Source: Liolophura sinensis (Eukaryota; Mollusca; Polyplacophora; Chitonida; Chitonidae). Taken from it: DNA of 64,000 nt. How positions within the stretch are numbered: position 1 is the stretch's first letter; each line of letters starts with the position of its first letter. The DNA lies in NCBI RefSeq assembly GCF_032854445.1, contig NW_027018026.1, positions 1-64,000 on the forward strand, given 5' to 3'. The notes beneath the pieces were generated by a model. The model worked only from the letters and a program-made list of their open reading frames with translations, searched no databases and was not told the origin of the DNA. The position numbers were made by a program, and so were the translations under genes. Positions 51,349 through 63,512 of the stretch are shown one piece after another.

Positions 51349-51663
51349 TTGTACTTTTTACAGCAGACTGTATCAAGTACCTTGTGTTTTTTATGTACAA
51401 ATGGTCTCGTTTTTCTACACGTAGATAAAGACATTGAGATTGTCTTGGACTTAGAAGTAAGACAATTGGTGGGTGAGTTAAATGGGCTTGGCCCAAAGAT
51501 TTCAGGTCCTCTGGGCTACCGAAGGGCACATAACTTATCGTCAAAAGTTGAATATACTAATGACCAGTCGCGATTGTACAGAGTACAGTGTAGCCGATTT
51601 CAATTAACAAAAAGACCAGGTAAAAATGCAAAAGTGGAAAAACTGTTCCAGTGCTGCTGTTAA
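51349..51663 (+). other. Open frame (104 codons) reading past a usual stop, probably not a gene
   Basis: Here CTTATAG has become CTTATCG (near 51539), so the plus frame continues from VDKDIEIVLDLEVRQL through SKVEYTNDQSRLYRVQC and LTKRPGKNAKVEK to the next stop. It shows that the plus frame downstream of the usual stop is also open for another 40 or so codons. Similar read-throughs with CTTATTG or CTTATCG occur near 49198, 49750, 50988, 52772 and 53321. No domain is recognised. Confidence 0.28.
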
Positions 51664-51747
51664 GAGGCTAATCCGACGTATTTTGTGACGAGAAATCGAA
51701 TGGTGCAAACCGCGTTCCTCTCCGACCAATACTTTGGCTGTAGTGAC

Positions 51748-52435
51748 AATTGAATGATCATTTATGTCATAATCACGTGCCCAGCAACGGCTCTTACTCC
51801 ATGGAAACCAGGGAAATTTGCAATTTTTCAACAGCTGCCGATGCCTGGCTCAATTCCGCATCTTTTGGCACCTTATAAATGTGGGTCAGTGTTTAGTTGT
51901 ACTTTTTACAGCAGACTGTATCAAGTACCTTGTGTTTTTTATGTACAAATGGTGTGGTTTTTCTACACGTAGATAAAAACATTGAGATTGTCTTGGACTT
52001 AGAAGTAAGACAATTGCTGGGTGAGTTAAATGGGCTTGGACTTTTTACAGCAGACTGTATCAAGTACCTTGTGTTTTTTATGTACAAATGGTCTGGTTTT
52101 TCTACACGTAGATAAAGACATTGAGATTGTCTTGGACTTAGAAGTAAGACAATTGCTGGGTGAGTTAAATGGGCTTAGCCCAAAGATTTGACGTCTTCTG
52201 GGCTACCGAAGGGCACATAACTTATAGTCAAAAGTTGAATATAGTAATGACCAGTCGCGATTGTACAGAGTACAGTGTAGCCGGTTTCAATTAACAAAAA
52301 GACCAGGCAAAAATGCAAAAGTGGAAAAACTGCTCCAGTGCTACTAGTACGAGGCTAATCCGACGTATTTTGTGACGAGAAATCGAATGGTGCAAACCGC
52401 GTTGCTCTCCGACCAATACTTTTGGCTGTAGTGAC
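51748..52435 (+). repeat. Long unit (688 bp), right-hand subtype
   Basis: The second copy of the 139-bp segment starts at 52040. The sequence just before the unit has ATACTTTGGCTG with one T fewer than usual, a change shared with the unit at 53534 but not with 49963. Confidence 0.95.
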
Positions 52436-53533
52436 AATTGAATGATCATTGATGTCATAATCACGTGCACAGCAACGGCTCTTACTCCATGGAAACCAGT
52501 TAAATTTGCAATTTTTCAACAGCTGCCGATGCCTGGCTCAATTCCGCATCTTTTGGCACCTTACTGAAGTGGGTCAGTGTTCAGTTGTACTTTTTACAGC
52601 AGACTGTATCAAGTACCTTGTGTTTTTCACGTACAAATGGTGTGATTTTTCTACACGTAGATAAAGACATTGAGATTGTCTTGCACTTAGAAGTAAGGCA
52701 ACTGCTGGGTGAGTTAAATGGGCTTAGCCCAAAGATTTCAGGTCTTCTGGGCTACCGAAGGGCACATAACTTATTGTCAAAAGTTGAATATAGTAATGAC
52801 CAGTAGCGATTGTACAGAGTACAGTGTAGCCGGTTTCAATTAACAAAAAGACCAGGCAAAAATGCAAAAGTGGAAAAACTGTTCCAGTGCTGCTGGTAAG
52901 AGGCTAATCCGACGTATTTTGTGACGAGAAATCGAATGGTGCAAACCGCGTTGTTCTCCGACCAATACTTTTGGCTGTAGCGACAATTCAATGATCATTG
53001 ATGCCATAATCACGTGCCCAGCAACGGCTCTTACTCCATGGAAACCAGGGATATTTGCAATTTTTTAACAGCTGCCGATGCCTGGCCCAATTCCGCATCT
53101 TTTGGCACCTTATAAATGTGGGTCAGTGTTTAGTTGTACTTTTTACAGCAGACTGTATCAAGTACCTTGTGTTTTTTATGTACAAATGGTCTGGTTTTTC
53201 TACACGTAGATAAAGACATTGAGATTGTCTTGGACTTAGAAGTAAGACAATTGGTGGGTGAGTTAAATGGGCTTGGCCAAAGATTTCAGGTCCCTCTGGG
53301 CTACCGAAGGGCACATAACTTATCGTCAAAAGTTGAATATACTAATGACCCAGTCGCGATTGTACAGAGTACAGTGTAGCCGATTTCAATTAACAAAAAG
53401 ACCAGGTAAAAATGCAAAAGTGGAAAAACTGTTCCAGTGCTGCTGTTAAGAGGCTAATCCGACGTATTTTGTGACGAGAAATCGAATGGTGCAAACCGCG
53501 TTGCTCTCCGACCAATACTTTGGCTGTAGTGAC

Positions 53534-54223
53534 AATTGAATGATCATTTATGTCATAATCACGTGCCCAGCAACGGCTCTTACTCCATGGAAACCAGGGA
53601 AATTTGCAATTTTTTCAACAGCTGCCGATGCCTGGCTCAATTCCGCATCTTTTGGCACCTTATAAATGTGGGTCAGTGTTTAGTTTGTACTTTTTACAGC
53701 AGACTGTATCAAGTTACCTTGTGTTTTTATGTACAAATGGTGTGGTTTTTCTACACGTAGATAAAAACATTGAGATTGTCTTGGACTTAGAAGTAAGACA
53801 ATTGCTGGGTGAGTTTAATGGGCTTGGACTTTTTACAGCAGACTGTATCAAGTACCTTGTGTTTTTTATGTACAAATGGTCTGGTTTTTCTACACGTAGA
53901 TAAAGACATTGAGATTGTCTTGCACTTAGAAGTAAGGCAATTGCTGGGTGAGTTAAATGGGCTTAGCCCAAAGATTTGACGTCTTCTGGGCTACCGAAGG
54001 GCACATAACTTATAGTCAAAAGTTGAATATAGCAATGACCAGTCGGGATTGTACAGAGTACAGTGTAGCCGGTTTCAATTAACAAAAAGACCAGGCAAAA
54101 ATGCAAAAGTGGAAAAACTGTTCCAGTGCTACTAGTAAGAAGCAAATCCGACGTATTTTGTGACGAGAAATCGAATGGTGCAATCCGCGTTGCTCTCCGA
54201 CCAATACTTTTGGCTGTAGTGAC
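53534..54223 (+). repeat. Long unit (690 bp), right-hand subtype
   Basis: The second copy of the 139-bp segment starts at 53828. It has extra one-base indels (TTTTTTCAAC, GTTTAGTTTGTAC, AAGTTACC, GTGTTTTTATG, GAGTTTAATGG) that its two sisters lack. After about 53925 it follows another unit type and leads into a short unit. Confidence 0.93.
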
Positions 54224-54715
54224 AATTGAATGATCATTTATGTCATAATCACGTGCCCAGCAACTTTTGCAATTCCGCATCTTTTGGCACCTTACTGAAG
54301 TGGGTCAGTGTTCAGTTGTACTTTTTACAGCAGACTGTATCAAGTACCTTGTGTTTTTCACGTACAAATGGTGTGGTTTTTCTACACGTTGATAAAGACA
54401 TTGAGATTGTCTTGCACTTAGAAGTAAGGCAACTGCTGGGTGAGTTAAATGGGCTTAGCCCAAAGATTTCAGGTCTTCTGGGCTACCGAAGGGCACATAA
54501 CTTATAGTCAAAAGTTGAATATAGTAATGACCAGTAGCGATTGTACAGAGTACAGTGTAGCCGATTTCAATTAACAAAAAGACCAGGCAAAAATGCAAAA
54601 GTGGAAAAACTGTTCCAGTGCTGCTGGTAAGAGGCTAATTCGACGTATTTTGTGACGAGAAATCGAATGGTGCAAACCGCGTTGCTCTCCGACCAATACT
54701 TTTGGCTGTAGTGAC
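54224..54715 (+). repeat. Short unit (492 bp) with 57-bp net loss
   Basis: It has the same composite deletion as at 45719 and 46759, here near 54258, but with CCGCATCTTTTGG. It also shares AAGGCAACTGC and CCAGTAGCGATTG with those units, so the three descend from one event although they are 7.5 kb apart. Confidence 0.9.
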
Positions 54716-56909
54716 AATTGAATGATCATTTATGTCATAATCATGTGCCCAGCAACGGCTCTTACTCCATGGAAACCAGGGAAATTTGCAATTTTTCAAC
54801 AGCTGCCGATGCCTGGCTCAATTCCGCATCTTTTGGCACCTTACTGAAGTGGGTCAGTGTTCAGTTGTACTTTTTACAGCGGACTGTATCAAGTACCTTG
54901 TGTTTTTTATGTACAAATGGTGTGGTTTTTCTACACGTAGATAAAGACATTGAGATTGTCTTGCACTTCGAAGTAAGGCAATTGCTGGGTGAGTTAAATG
55001 GGCTTAGCCCAAAGATTTCAGGTCTTCTGGGCTACCGAAGGGCACATAACTTATAGTCAAAAGTTGAATAAAGTAATGACCAGTCGCGATTGTACAGAGT
55101 ACAGTGTAGCCGATTTCAATTAACAAAAAGACCAGGCAAAAATGCAAAAGTGGAAAAACTGTTCCAGTGCTGCTGGTAAGAGGCTAATCCGACGTATTTT
55201 GTGACGACAAATCGAATGGTGCAAACTGCGTTGCTCTCCGACCAATACTTTTGGCTGTAGTGACAATTGAATGATCATTTATGTCATAATCACGTGCACA
55301 GCAACGAATCTTACTCCATGGAAACAAACCGGGGAAATTTTGCAATTTTTCAACAACTGCCGATACCTGGCTCAATTCCGCATCTTTGGCTCCTTATTCA
55401 TGTGGGTCTGTGGTCAGTTGTACTTTGTAAAGCAGGACTGTATCAAGTACCTTGTGTTTTTTATGTACAAATGGTGTTTTTTTTCTACACGTAGATAAAG
55501 ACATTGAGATTGTCTTGCACTTAGAAGTAAGACAATGGCTGGGTTAGTTAAATGGCTTAGCCCAAAGATTTGACGTCTTCTGGGCTACCGAAGGGCTCAT
55601 AACTTATAGTCAAAGTTGAATATAGTAATGACCAGTCGCGATTGTACAGAGTACAGTGTAGCCGGTTTCATTAACAAAAAGACCAGGCAAAAATGCAAAA
55701 GTGGAAAAACTGTTCCAGTGCTACTAGTAAGAGGCTAATCCGACGTATTTTGTGACGAGAAATCGAATTGTGCAATCCGCGTTGCTCTCCGACCAATACT
55801 TTTGGCTGTAGTGACAATTGAATGATCATTTATGTCATAATCACGTGCACAGCAACGGCTCTTACTCCATGGAAACCAGGAAAATTTGCAATTTTTCAAC
55901 AGCTGCCGATGCCTGGCTCAATTCCGCATCTTTTGGCACCTTACTGAAGTGGGTCAGTGTTCAGTTGTACTTTTTACAGCGGACTGTATCAAGTACCTTG
56001 TGTTTTTTATGTACAAATGGTGTGGTTTTTCTACACGTAGATAAAGACATTGAGATTGTCTTGGACTTAGAAGTAAGACAATTGCTGGGTGAGTTAAATG
56101 GGCTTAGCCCAAAGATTTCACGTCTTCTGGGCTACCGAAGGGCACATAACTTATAGTCAAAAGTTGAATATAGTAATGACCAGTCGCGATTGTACAGAGT
56201 ACAGTGTACCCGGTTCAATTAACAAAAGACCAGGCAAAAATGCAAAAGTGGGAAAAACTGTTCCAGTGCTACTAGTAAGAGGCTAATCGACGTATTTTGT
56301 GACGAGAAATCGAATGGTGCAAACCGCGTTGCTCTCCGACCAATACTTTTGGCTGTAGTGACAATTGAATGATCATTGATGTCATAATCACGTGCACAGC
56401 AACGGCTCTTACTCCATGGAAACCAGGGAAATTTGCAATTTTTCAACAGCTGCCGATACCTGGCTCAATTCCGCATCTTTGGCACCTTACTGAAGTGAGT
56501 CAGTGTTCAGTTGTACTTTTTACAGCGGACTGTATCAAGTACCTTATGTTTTTCATGTACAAATGGTGTGGTTTTTCTACACGAGATAAAGACATTGAGA
56601 TTGTCTTGGACTTAGAAGTAAGGCAATTGCTGGGTGAGTTAAATGGGCTTGGCCCAAATATTTGACGTCTTCTGGGCTACCGAAGGGCACATAACTTATA
56701 GTCAAAAGTTGAATATAGTAATCACCAGTCGCGATTGTACAGAGTACAGTGTAGCCGATTTCAATTAACAAAAAGACCAGGCAAAAATGCAAAAGTGGAA
56801 AAACTGCTCCAGTGCTGCTGGTCAGAGGCTAATCAGACGTATTTTGTGACGAAAAATCGAATGGTGCAAACCGCGTTGCTCTCCGACCAATACTTTTGGC
56901 TGTAGCGAC
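54716..56909 (+). repeat. Satellite segment including the most irregular unit
   Basis: Four units start at 54716, 55265, 55816 and 56363. The unit at 55265 is the most irregular of the window, with AACGAATCTTAC, ATGGAAACAAACCGGGG, CATCTTTGGCTCC, TACTTTGTAAAGCAGGAC, GGTGTTTTTTTTC and CAATGGCTGGGTTAG. Unit 55816 ends with several one-base losses near 56210-56290. Unit 56363 ends with GCTGGTCAGAGGCTAATCAG, which removes the stop codon otherwise found there on the plus strand. Confidence 0.82.
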
Positions 56910-59900
56910 AATTGAATGATCATTGATGTCATAATCTCATGCGCAGCAACGGCTCTTACTCCATGGAAACCATGGATATTTGCAATTTTTCCACAGCTGC
57001 CGATGCCTGGCCCAATTCCGCATCTTTTGGCACCTTAAAAATGTGGGTCAGTGTTTAGTTGTACTTTTTTACAGCAGACTGTATCAAGTACCTTGTGTTT
57101 TTCACGTACAAATGGTCTGGTTTTTCTACACGTAGATAAAGACATTGAGATTGTCTTGGACTTAGAAGTAAGACAATTGCTGGGTGAGTTAAATGGGCTT
57201 GGCCCAAAGATATCAGGTCTTCTGGGCTACCGAAGGGCACATAACTTATAGTCAAAAGTTGAATATAGTAATGACCCGTCGCGATTGTACAGAGGAAAGT
57301 GTAGCCGGTTTCAATTAACAAAAAGACCAGGTAAAATTGCAAAAGTGGAAAAACTGTTCAGCGCTGCTGGTAAGAGGCTAATCTGACGTATCTTGTGACG
57401 AGAAATCGAATGGTGCAAACCGCGTTGCTCTCCGACCATACTTTTTGCTGTTGTGACAATTGAATGATCATTTATGTCCATAATCACGTTGCCTAGCAAC
57501 GGCTCTTACTCCATGGAACCAGGGAAATTTGCAATTTGTCAACAGCTGCCGATGCCTGGCTCAATTCCGCATCTTTGGCACCTTATTCATGTGGGTCTGT
57601 GGTCAGTTGTACTTTTTACAGCAGACTGTATCAAGTACCTTGTGTTTTTTATGTACAAATGGTCTGGTTTTTTCTACACGTAGATAAAGATATTGAGATT
57701 GTCTTGGACTTGGAAGTAAGACAATTGCTGGGTGAGTTAAATGGGCTTAGCCCAAAGATTTCAGGTCTTCTGGGCTACCGAAGGGCACATAACTTATAGT
57801 CAAAAGTTGAATATAGTAATGACCAGTCGCGATTGTACAGAGTACAGTGTAGCCGATTCAATTAACAAAAAGACCAGGCAAAAATGCAAAAGTGGAAAAA
57901 CTGTTTCAGTGCTACTAGTAAGAGGCTAATCCGACGTATTTTGTGACGAGAAATCGAATGGTGCAATCCGCGTTGCTCTCCGACCAATACTTTTGGCTGC
58001 AGCGACAATTGAATGATCATTTATGTCATAATCACGTGCGTAGCAACGGCTCTTACTCCATGGAAACCAGGGAAATTTGCAATTTTTCAACAGCTGCCGA
58101 TACCTGGCTCAATTCCGAATCTTTTGGCACCTTACTGAAGTGGGTCAGTGTTCAGTTGTACTTTTTACAGCAGACTGTATCAAGTACCTTGTGTTTTTTA
58201 TGTACAAATGGTGTGGTTTTTCTACACGTAGATAAAGACATTGAGATTGTCTTGGACTTAGAAGTAAGACAATTGCTGGGTGAGTTAAATGGGCTTAGCC
58301 CAAAGATTTGACGTCTTCTGGGCTACCGAAGGGCACATAACTTATAGTCAAAAGTTGAATATAGTAATGACCAGTCGCGATTGTACAGAGTACAGTGTAG
58401 CCGATTTCAATTAACAAAAAGACCAGGCAAAAATGCAAAAGTGGAAAAACTGTTCAGTGCTGCTGGTAAGAGGCTAGTCAAACGTATTTTGTGACGAAAA
58501 ATCGAATGGTGCAAACCGCGTTGCTCTCCGACCAATACTTTTGGCTGTAGCGACAATTGAATGATCATTGATGTCATAATCTCATGCGCAGCAACGGCTT
58601 CTTACTCCATGGAAACCATGGATATTTGCAATTTTTCCACAGCTGCCCGATCCCCTGGCCCAATTCCGCATCTTTTGGCACCTTAAAAATGTGGGTCAGT
58701 GTTTAGTTGTACTTTTTTACAGCAGACTGTATCAAGTACCTTGTGTTTTTCACGTACAAATGGTCTGGTTTTTCTACACGTAGATAAAGACATTGAGATT
58801 GTCTTGGACTTAGAAGTAAGGACAATTGCTGGGTGAGTTAAATGGGCTTGGCCCAAAGATATCAGGTCTTCTGGGCTACCGAAGGGCACATAACTTATAG
58901 TCAAAAGTTGAATATAGTAATGACCCGTCGCGATTGTACAGAGGAAAGTGTAGCCGGTTTCAATTAACAAAAAGACCAGGTAAAATTGCAAAAGTGGAAA
59001 AACTGTTCGCAGTGCTGCTGGTAAGAGGCTAATCTGACGTATCTTGTGACGAGAAATCGAATGGTGCAAACCGCGTTGCTCTCCGACCAATACTTTTGGC
59101 TGTTGTGACAATTTGAATGATCATTTATGTCATAATCACGTGCCTAGCAACGGCTCTTACTCCATGGAAACCAGGGAAATTTGCAATTTGTCAACAGCTG
59201 CCGATGCCTGGCTCAATTCCGCATCTTTTGGCACCTTATTCATGTGGGTCTGTGGTCAGTTGTACTTTTTACAGCAGACTGTATCAAGTACCTTGTGTTT
59301 TTTATGTACAAATGGTCTGGTTTTTCTACACGTAGATAAAGATATTGAGATTGTCTTGGACTTGGAAGTAAGACAATTGCTGGGTGAGTTTAAATGGGCT
59401 TAGCCCAAAGATTTCAGGTCTTCTGGGCTACCGAAGGGCACATAACTTATAGTCAAAAGTTGAATATAGTAATGACCAGTCGCGATTGTACAGAGTACAG
59501 TGTAGCCGATTTCAATTAACAAAAAGACCAGGCAAAAATGCAAAAGTGGAAAAACTGTTTCAGTGCTACTAGTAAGAGGCTAATCCGACGTATTTTGTGA
59601 CGAGAAATCGAATGGTGCAATCCGCGTTGCTCTCCGACCAATACTTTTGGCTGCAGCGACAATTCAATGATCATTTATGTCATAATCACGTGCGTAGCAA
59701 CGGCTCTTACTCCATGGAAACCAGGGAAATTTGCAATTTTTCAACAGCTGCCGATACCTGGCTCAATTCCGAATCTTTTGGCACCTTACTGAAGTGGGTC
59801 AGTGTTCAGTTGTACTTTTTACAGCAGACTGTATCAAGTACCTTGTGTTTTTTATGTACAAATGGTGTGGTTTTTCTACACGTAGATAAAGACATTGAGA

Positions 59901-62900
59901 TTGTCTTGGACTTAGAAGTAAGACAATTGCTGGGTGAGTTTAAATGGGCCTTAGCCCAAAGAATTTGACGTCTTCTGGGCTACCGAAGGGCACATAACTT
60001 ATAGTCAAAAGTTGAATATAGTAATGACCAGTCGCGATTGTACAGAGTACAGTGTAGCCGATTTCAATAACAAAAAGACCAGGCAAAAATGCAAAAGTGG
60101 AAAAAAACTGTTCCAGTGCTGCTGGTAAGAGGCTAATCAAACGTATTTTGTGACGAAAAATCGAATGGTGCAAACCGCGTTGCCTCTCCGACCAATACTT
60201 TTGGCTGTAGCGACAATTGAATGATCATTGATGTCATAATCTCATGCGCAGCAACGGCTCTTACTCCATGGAAACCATGGATATTTGCAATTTTTCCACA
60301 GCTGCCGATCCCTGGCCCAATTCCGCATCTTTTGGCACCTTAAAAATGTGGGTCAGTGTTTAGTTGTACTTTTTTACAGCAGACAATATCAAGTACCTTG
60401 TGTTTTTCACGTACAAATGGTCTGGTTTTTCTACACGTAGATAAAGACATTGAGATTGTCTTGGACTTAGAAGTAAGACAATTGCTGGGTGAGTTAAATG
60501 GGCTTGGCCCAAAGGATATCAGGTCTTCTGGGCTACCGAAGGGCACATAACTTATAGTCAAAAGTTGAATTAGTAATGACCAGTCGCGATTGTACAGAGG
60601 AAAGTGTAGCCGGTTTCAATTAACAAAAAGACCAGGTAAAATTGCAAAAGTGGAAAAACTGTTCCAGTGCTGCTGGTAAGAGGCTAATCCGACGTATCTT
60701 GTGACGAGAAATCGAATGGTGCAAACCGCGTTGCTCTCCGACCAATACTTTTGGCTGTTGTGACAATTGAATGATCATTTATGTCATAATCACGTGCCCA
60801 GCAACGGGCTCTTACTCCATGGAAACCAGGGAAATTTGCAATTTGTCAACAGCTGCCGATGCCTGGCTCAATTCCGCATCTTTTGGCACCTTATTCATGT
60901 GGGTCTGTGGTCAGTTGTACTTTTTACAGCAGACTGTATCAAGTACCTTGTGTTTTTTTATGTACAAATGGTCTGGTTTTTCTACACGTAGATAAAGATA
61001 TTGAGATTGTCTTGGACTTGGAAGTAAGACAATTGCTGGGTGAGTTAAATGGGCTTAGCCCAAAGGATTTCAGGTCTTCTGGGCTACCGAAGGGCACATA
61101 ACTTATAGTCAAAAGTTGAATATAGTAATGACCAGTCGCGATTGTACAGAGTACAGTGTAGCCGATTTCAATTAACAAAAAGACCAGGCAAAAATGCAAA
61201 AGTGGAAAAACTGTTTCAGTGCTACTAGTAAGAGGCTAATCCGACGTATTTTGTGACGAGAAATCGAATGGTGCAATCCGCGTTGCTCTCCGACCAATAC
61301 TTTTGGCTGCAGCGACAATTGAATGATCATTTATGTCATAATCACGTGCGTAGCAACGGCTCTTACTCCATGGAAACCAGGGAAATTTGCAATTTTTCAA
61401 CAGCTGCCGATACCTGGCTCAATTCCGAATCTTTTGGCACCTTACTGAAGTGGGTCAGTGTTCAGTTGTACTTTTTACAGCAGACTGTATCAAGTACCTT
61501 GTGTTTTTTATGTACAAATGGTGTGGTTTTTCTACACGTAGATAAAGACATTGAGATTGTCTTGCACTTAGAAGTAAGACAATTGCTGGGTGAGTTAAAT
61601 GGGCTTAGCCCAAAGATTTCAGGTCTTCTGGGCTACCGAAGGGCACATAACTTATAGTCAAAAGTTGAATATAGTAATGACCAGTCGCGATTGTACAGAG
61701 TACAGTGTAGCCGATTTCAATTAACAAAAAGACCAGGCAAAAATGCAAAAGTGGAAAAACTGTTCCAGTGCTGCTGGTAAGAGGCTAATCAAACGTATTT
61801 TGTGACGAAAATCGAATGGTGCAAACCGCGTTGCTCTCCGACCAATACTTTTGGCTGTAGCGACAATTGAATGATCATTGATGTCATAATCTCATGCGCA
61901 GCAACGGCTCTTACTCCATGGAAACCATGGATATTTGCAATTTTTCCACAGCTGCCGATCCCTGGCCCAATTCCGCATCTTTTGGCACCTTAAAAATGTG
62001 GGTCAGTGTTTAGTTGTACTTTTTTACAGCAGACTGTATCAAGTACCTTGTGTTTTTCACGTACAAATGGTCTGGTTTTTCTACACGTAGATAAAGACAT
62101 TGAGATTGTCTTGGACTTAGAAGTAAGACAATTGCTGGGTGAGTTAAATGGGCTTGGCCCAAAGATATCAGGTCTTCTGGGCTACCGAAGGGCACATAAC
62201 TTATAGTCAAAAGTTGAATATAGTAATGACCAGTCGCGATTGTACAGAGGAAAGTGTAGCCGGTTTCAATTAACAAAAAGACCAGGTAAAATTGCAAAAG
62301 TGGAAAAACTGTTCCAGTGCTGCTGGTAAGAGGCTAATCCGACGTATCTTGTGACGAGAAATCGAATGGTGCAAACCGCGTTGCTCTCCGACCAATACTT
62401 TTGGCTGTTGTGACAATTGAATGATCATTTATGTCATAATCACGTGCCCAGCAACGGCTCTTACTCCATGGAAACCAGGGAAATTTGCAATTTGTCAACA
62501 GCTGCCGATGCCTGGCTCAATTCCGCATCTTTTGGCACCTTATTCATGTGGGTCTGTGGTCAGTTGTACTTTTTACAGCAGACTGTATCAAGTACCTTGT
62601 GTTTTTTATGTACAAATGGTCTGGTTTTTCTACACGTAGATAAAGATATTGAGATTGTCTTGGACTTGGAAGTAAGACAATTGCTGGGTGAGTTAAATGG
62701 GCTTAGCCCAAAGATTTCAGGTCTTCTGGGCTACCGAAGGGCACATAACTTATAGTCAAAAGTTGAATATAGTAATGACCAGTCGCGATTGTACAGAGTA
62801 CAGTGTAGCCGATTTCAATTAACAAAAAAACCAGGCAAAAATGCAAAAGTGGAAAAACTGTTTCAGTGCTACTAGTAAGAGGCTAATCCGACGTATTTTG

Positions 62901-63512
62901 TGACGAGAAATCGAATGGTGCAATCCGCGTTGCTCTCCGACCAATACTTTTGGCTGCAGCGACAATTGAATGATCATTTATGTCATAATCACGTGCAGCA
63001 ACGGCTCTTACTCCATGGAAACCAGGGAAATTTGCAATTTTTCAACAGCTGCCGATACCTGGCTCAATTCCGAATCTTTTGGCACTTACTGAAGTGGGTC
63101 AGTGTTCAGTTGTACTTTTTACAGCAGACTGTATCAAGTACCTTGTGTTTTTTATGTACAAATGGTGTGGTTTTTCTACACGTAGATAAAGACATTGAGA
63201 TTGTCTTGGACTTAGAAGTAAGACAATTGCTGGGTGAGTTAAATGGGCTTAGCCCAAAGATTTGACGTCTTCTGGGCTACCGAAGGGCACATAACTTATA
63301 GTCAAAAGTTGAATATAGTAATGACCAGTCGCCATTGTACAGAGTACAGTGTAGCCGATTTCAATTAACAAAAAGACCAGCCAAAAATGCAAAAGTGGGA
63401 AAAACTGTTTCAGTGCTACTAGTAAGAGGCTAATCCGACGTATTTTGTGACGAGAAATCGAATGGTGCAATCCGCGTTGCTCTCCGACCCAATACTTTTG
63501 GCTGTTAGGGAC
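56910..63512 (+). repeat. Trimeric higher-order repeat, four tandem copies, period ~1650 bp
   Basis: Copies start at 56910, 58555, 60215 and 61865 (lengths 1645, 1660, 1650 and 1648 bp). First units (56910, 58555, 60215, 61865) have AATCTCATGCGCAGC in place of CACGTG, AAACCATGGATATTTG, CACCTTAAAAATG and CAGAGGAAAGTG. Second units (57458, 59110, 60765, 62415) have GGCTGTTGTGAC, GATATTGAG and GACTTGGAAG. Third units (58007, 59661, 61317, 62964) have GGCTGCAGCGAC. Copies 1 and 2 have many one-base indels; copies 3 and 4 are cleaner. Confidence 0.9.
61253..61657 (+). other. Longest plus-strand open frame (134 codons), probably not a gene
   Basis: The plus frame of the consensus has three stops per unit. 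In the third unit type of the right-hand trimer, CTGTAG has become CTGCAG (near 61309), so the frame stays open from MTRNRMVQ through SYSMETREICNFSTAADTWL and LEVRQLLGELNGL to the TAG in CTTATAG. Shorter forms occur at 57943, 59597 and 62900. I recognise no domain. The frame overlaps the long minus-strand frame, and frame-breaking indels occur in sister units. Confidence 0.28.

Larger units (their letters stand above)
49050..53925 (+). repeat. Trimeric higher-order repeat with long unit, ~2.7 copies, period 1785-1786 bp
   Basis: Units 49963 (long), 50651 and 51200 match 51748 (long), 52436 and 52985, and then 53534 (long). The second half of 48861 and unit 49413 form the partial first copy. 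Shared private variants include GATAAAAACATTGAG in the long units, GTGTGATTTTTC, CTTATTGTCAAAAG, AATTGGTGGGTGAG, CTTATCGTCAAAAG and GCTGTTAAGAGG. Matching ends near 53925, where GTCTTGCAC replaces GTCTTGGAC. The composition (long plus two normal units) is the same as in the 40-kb trimer, but the private variants differ. Confidence 0.87.
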
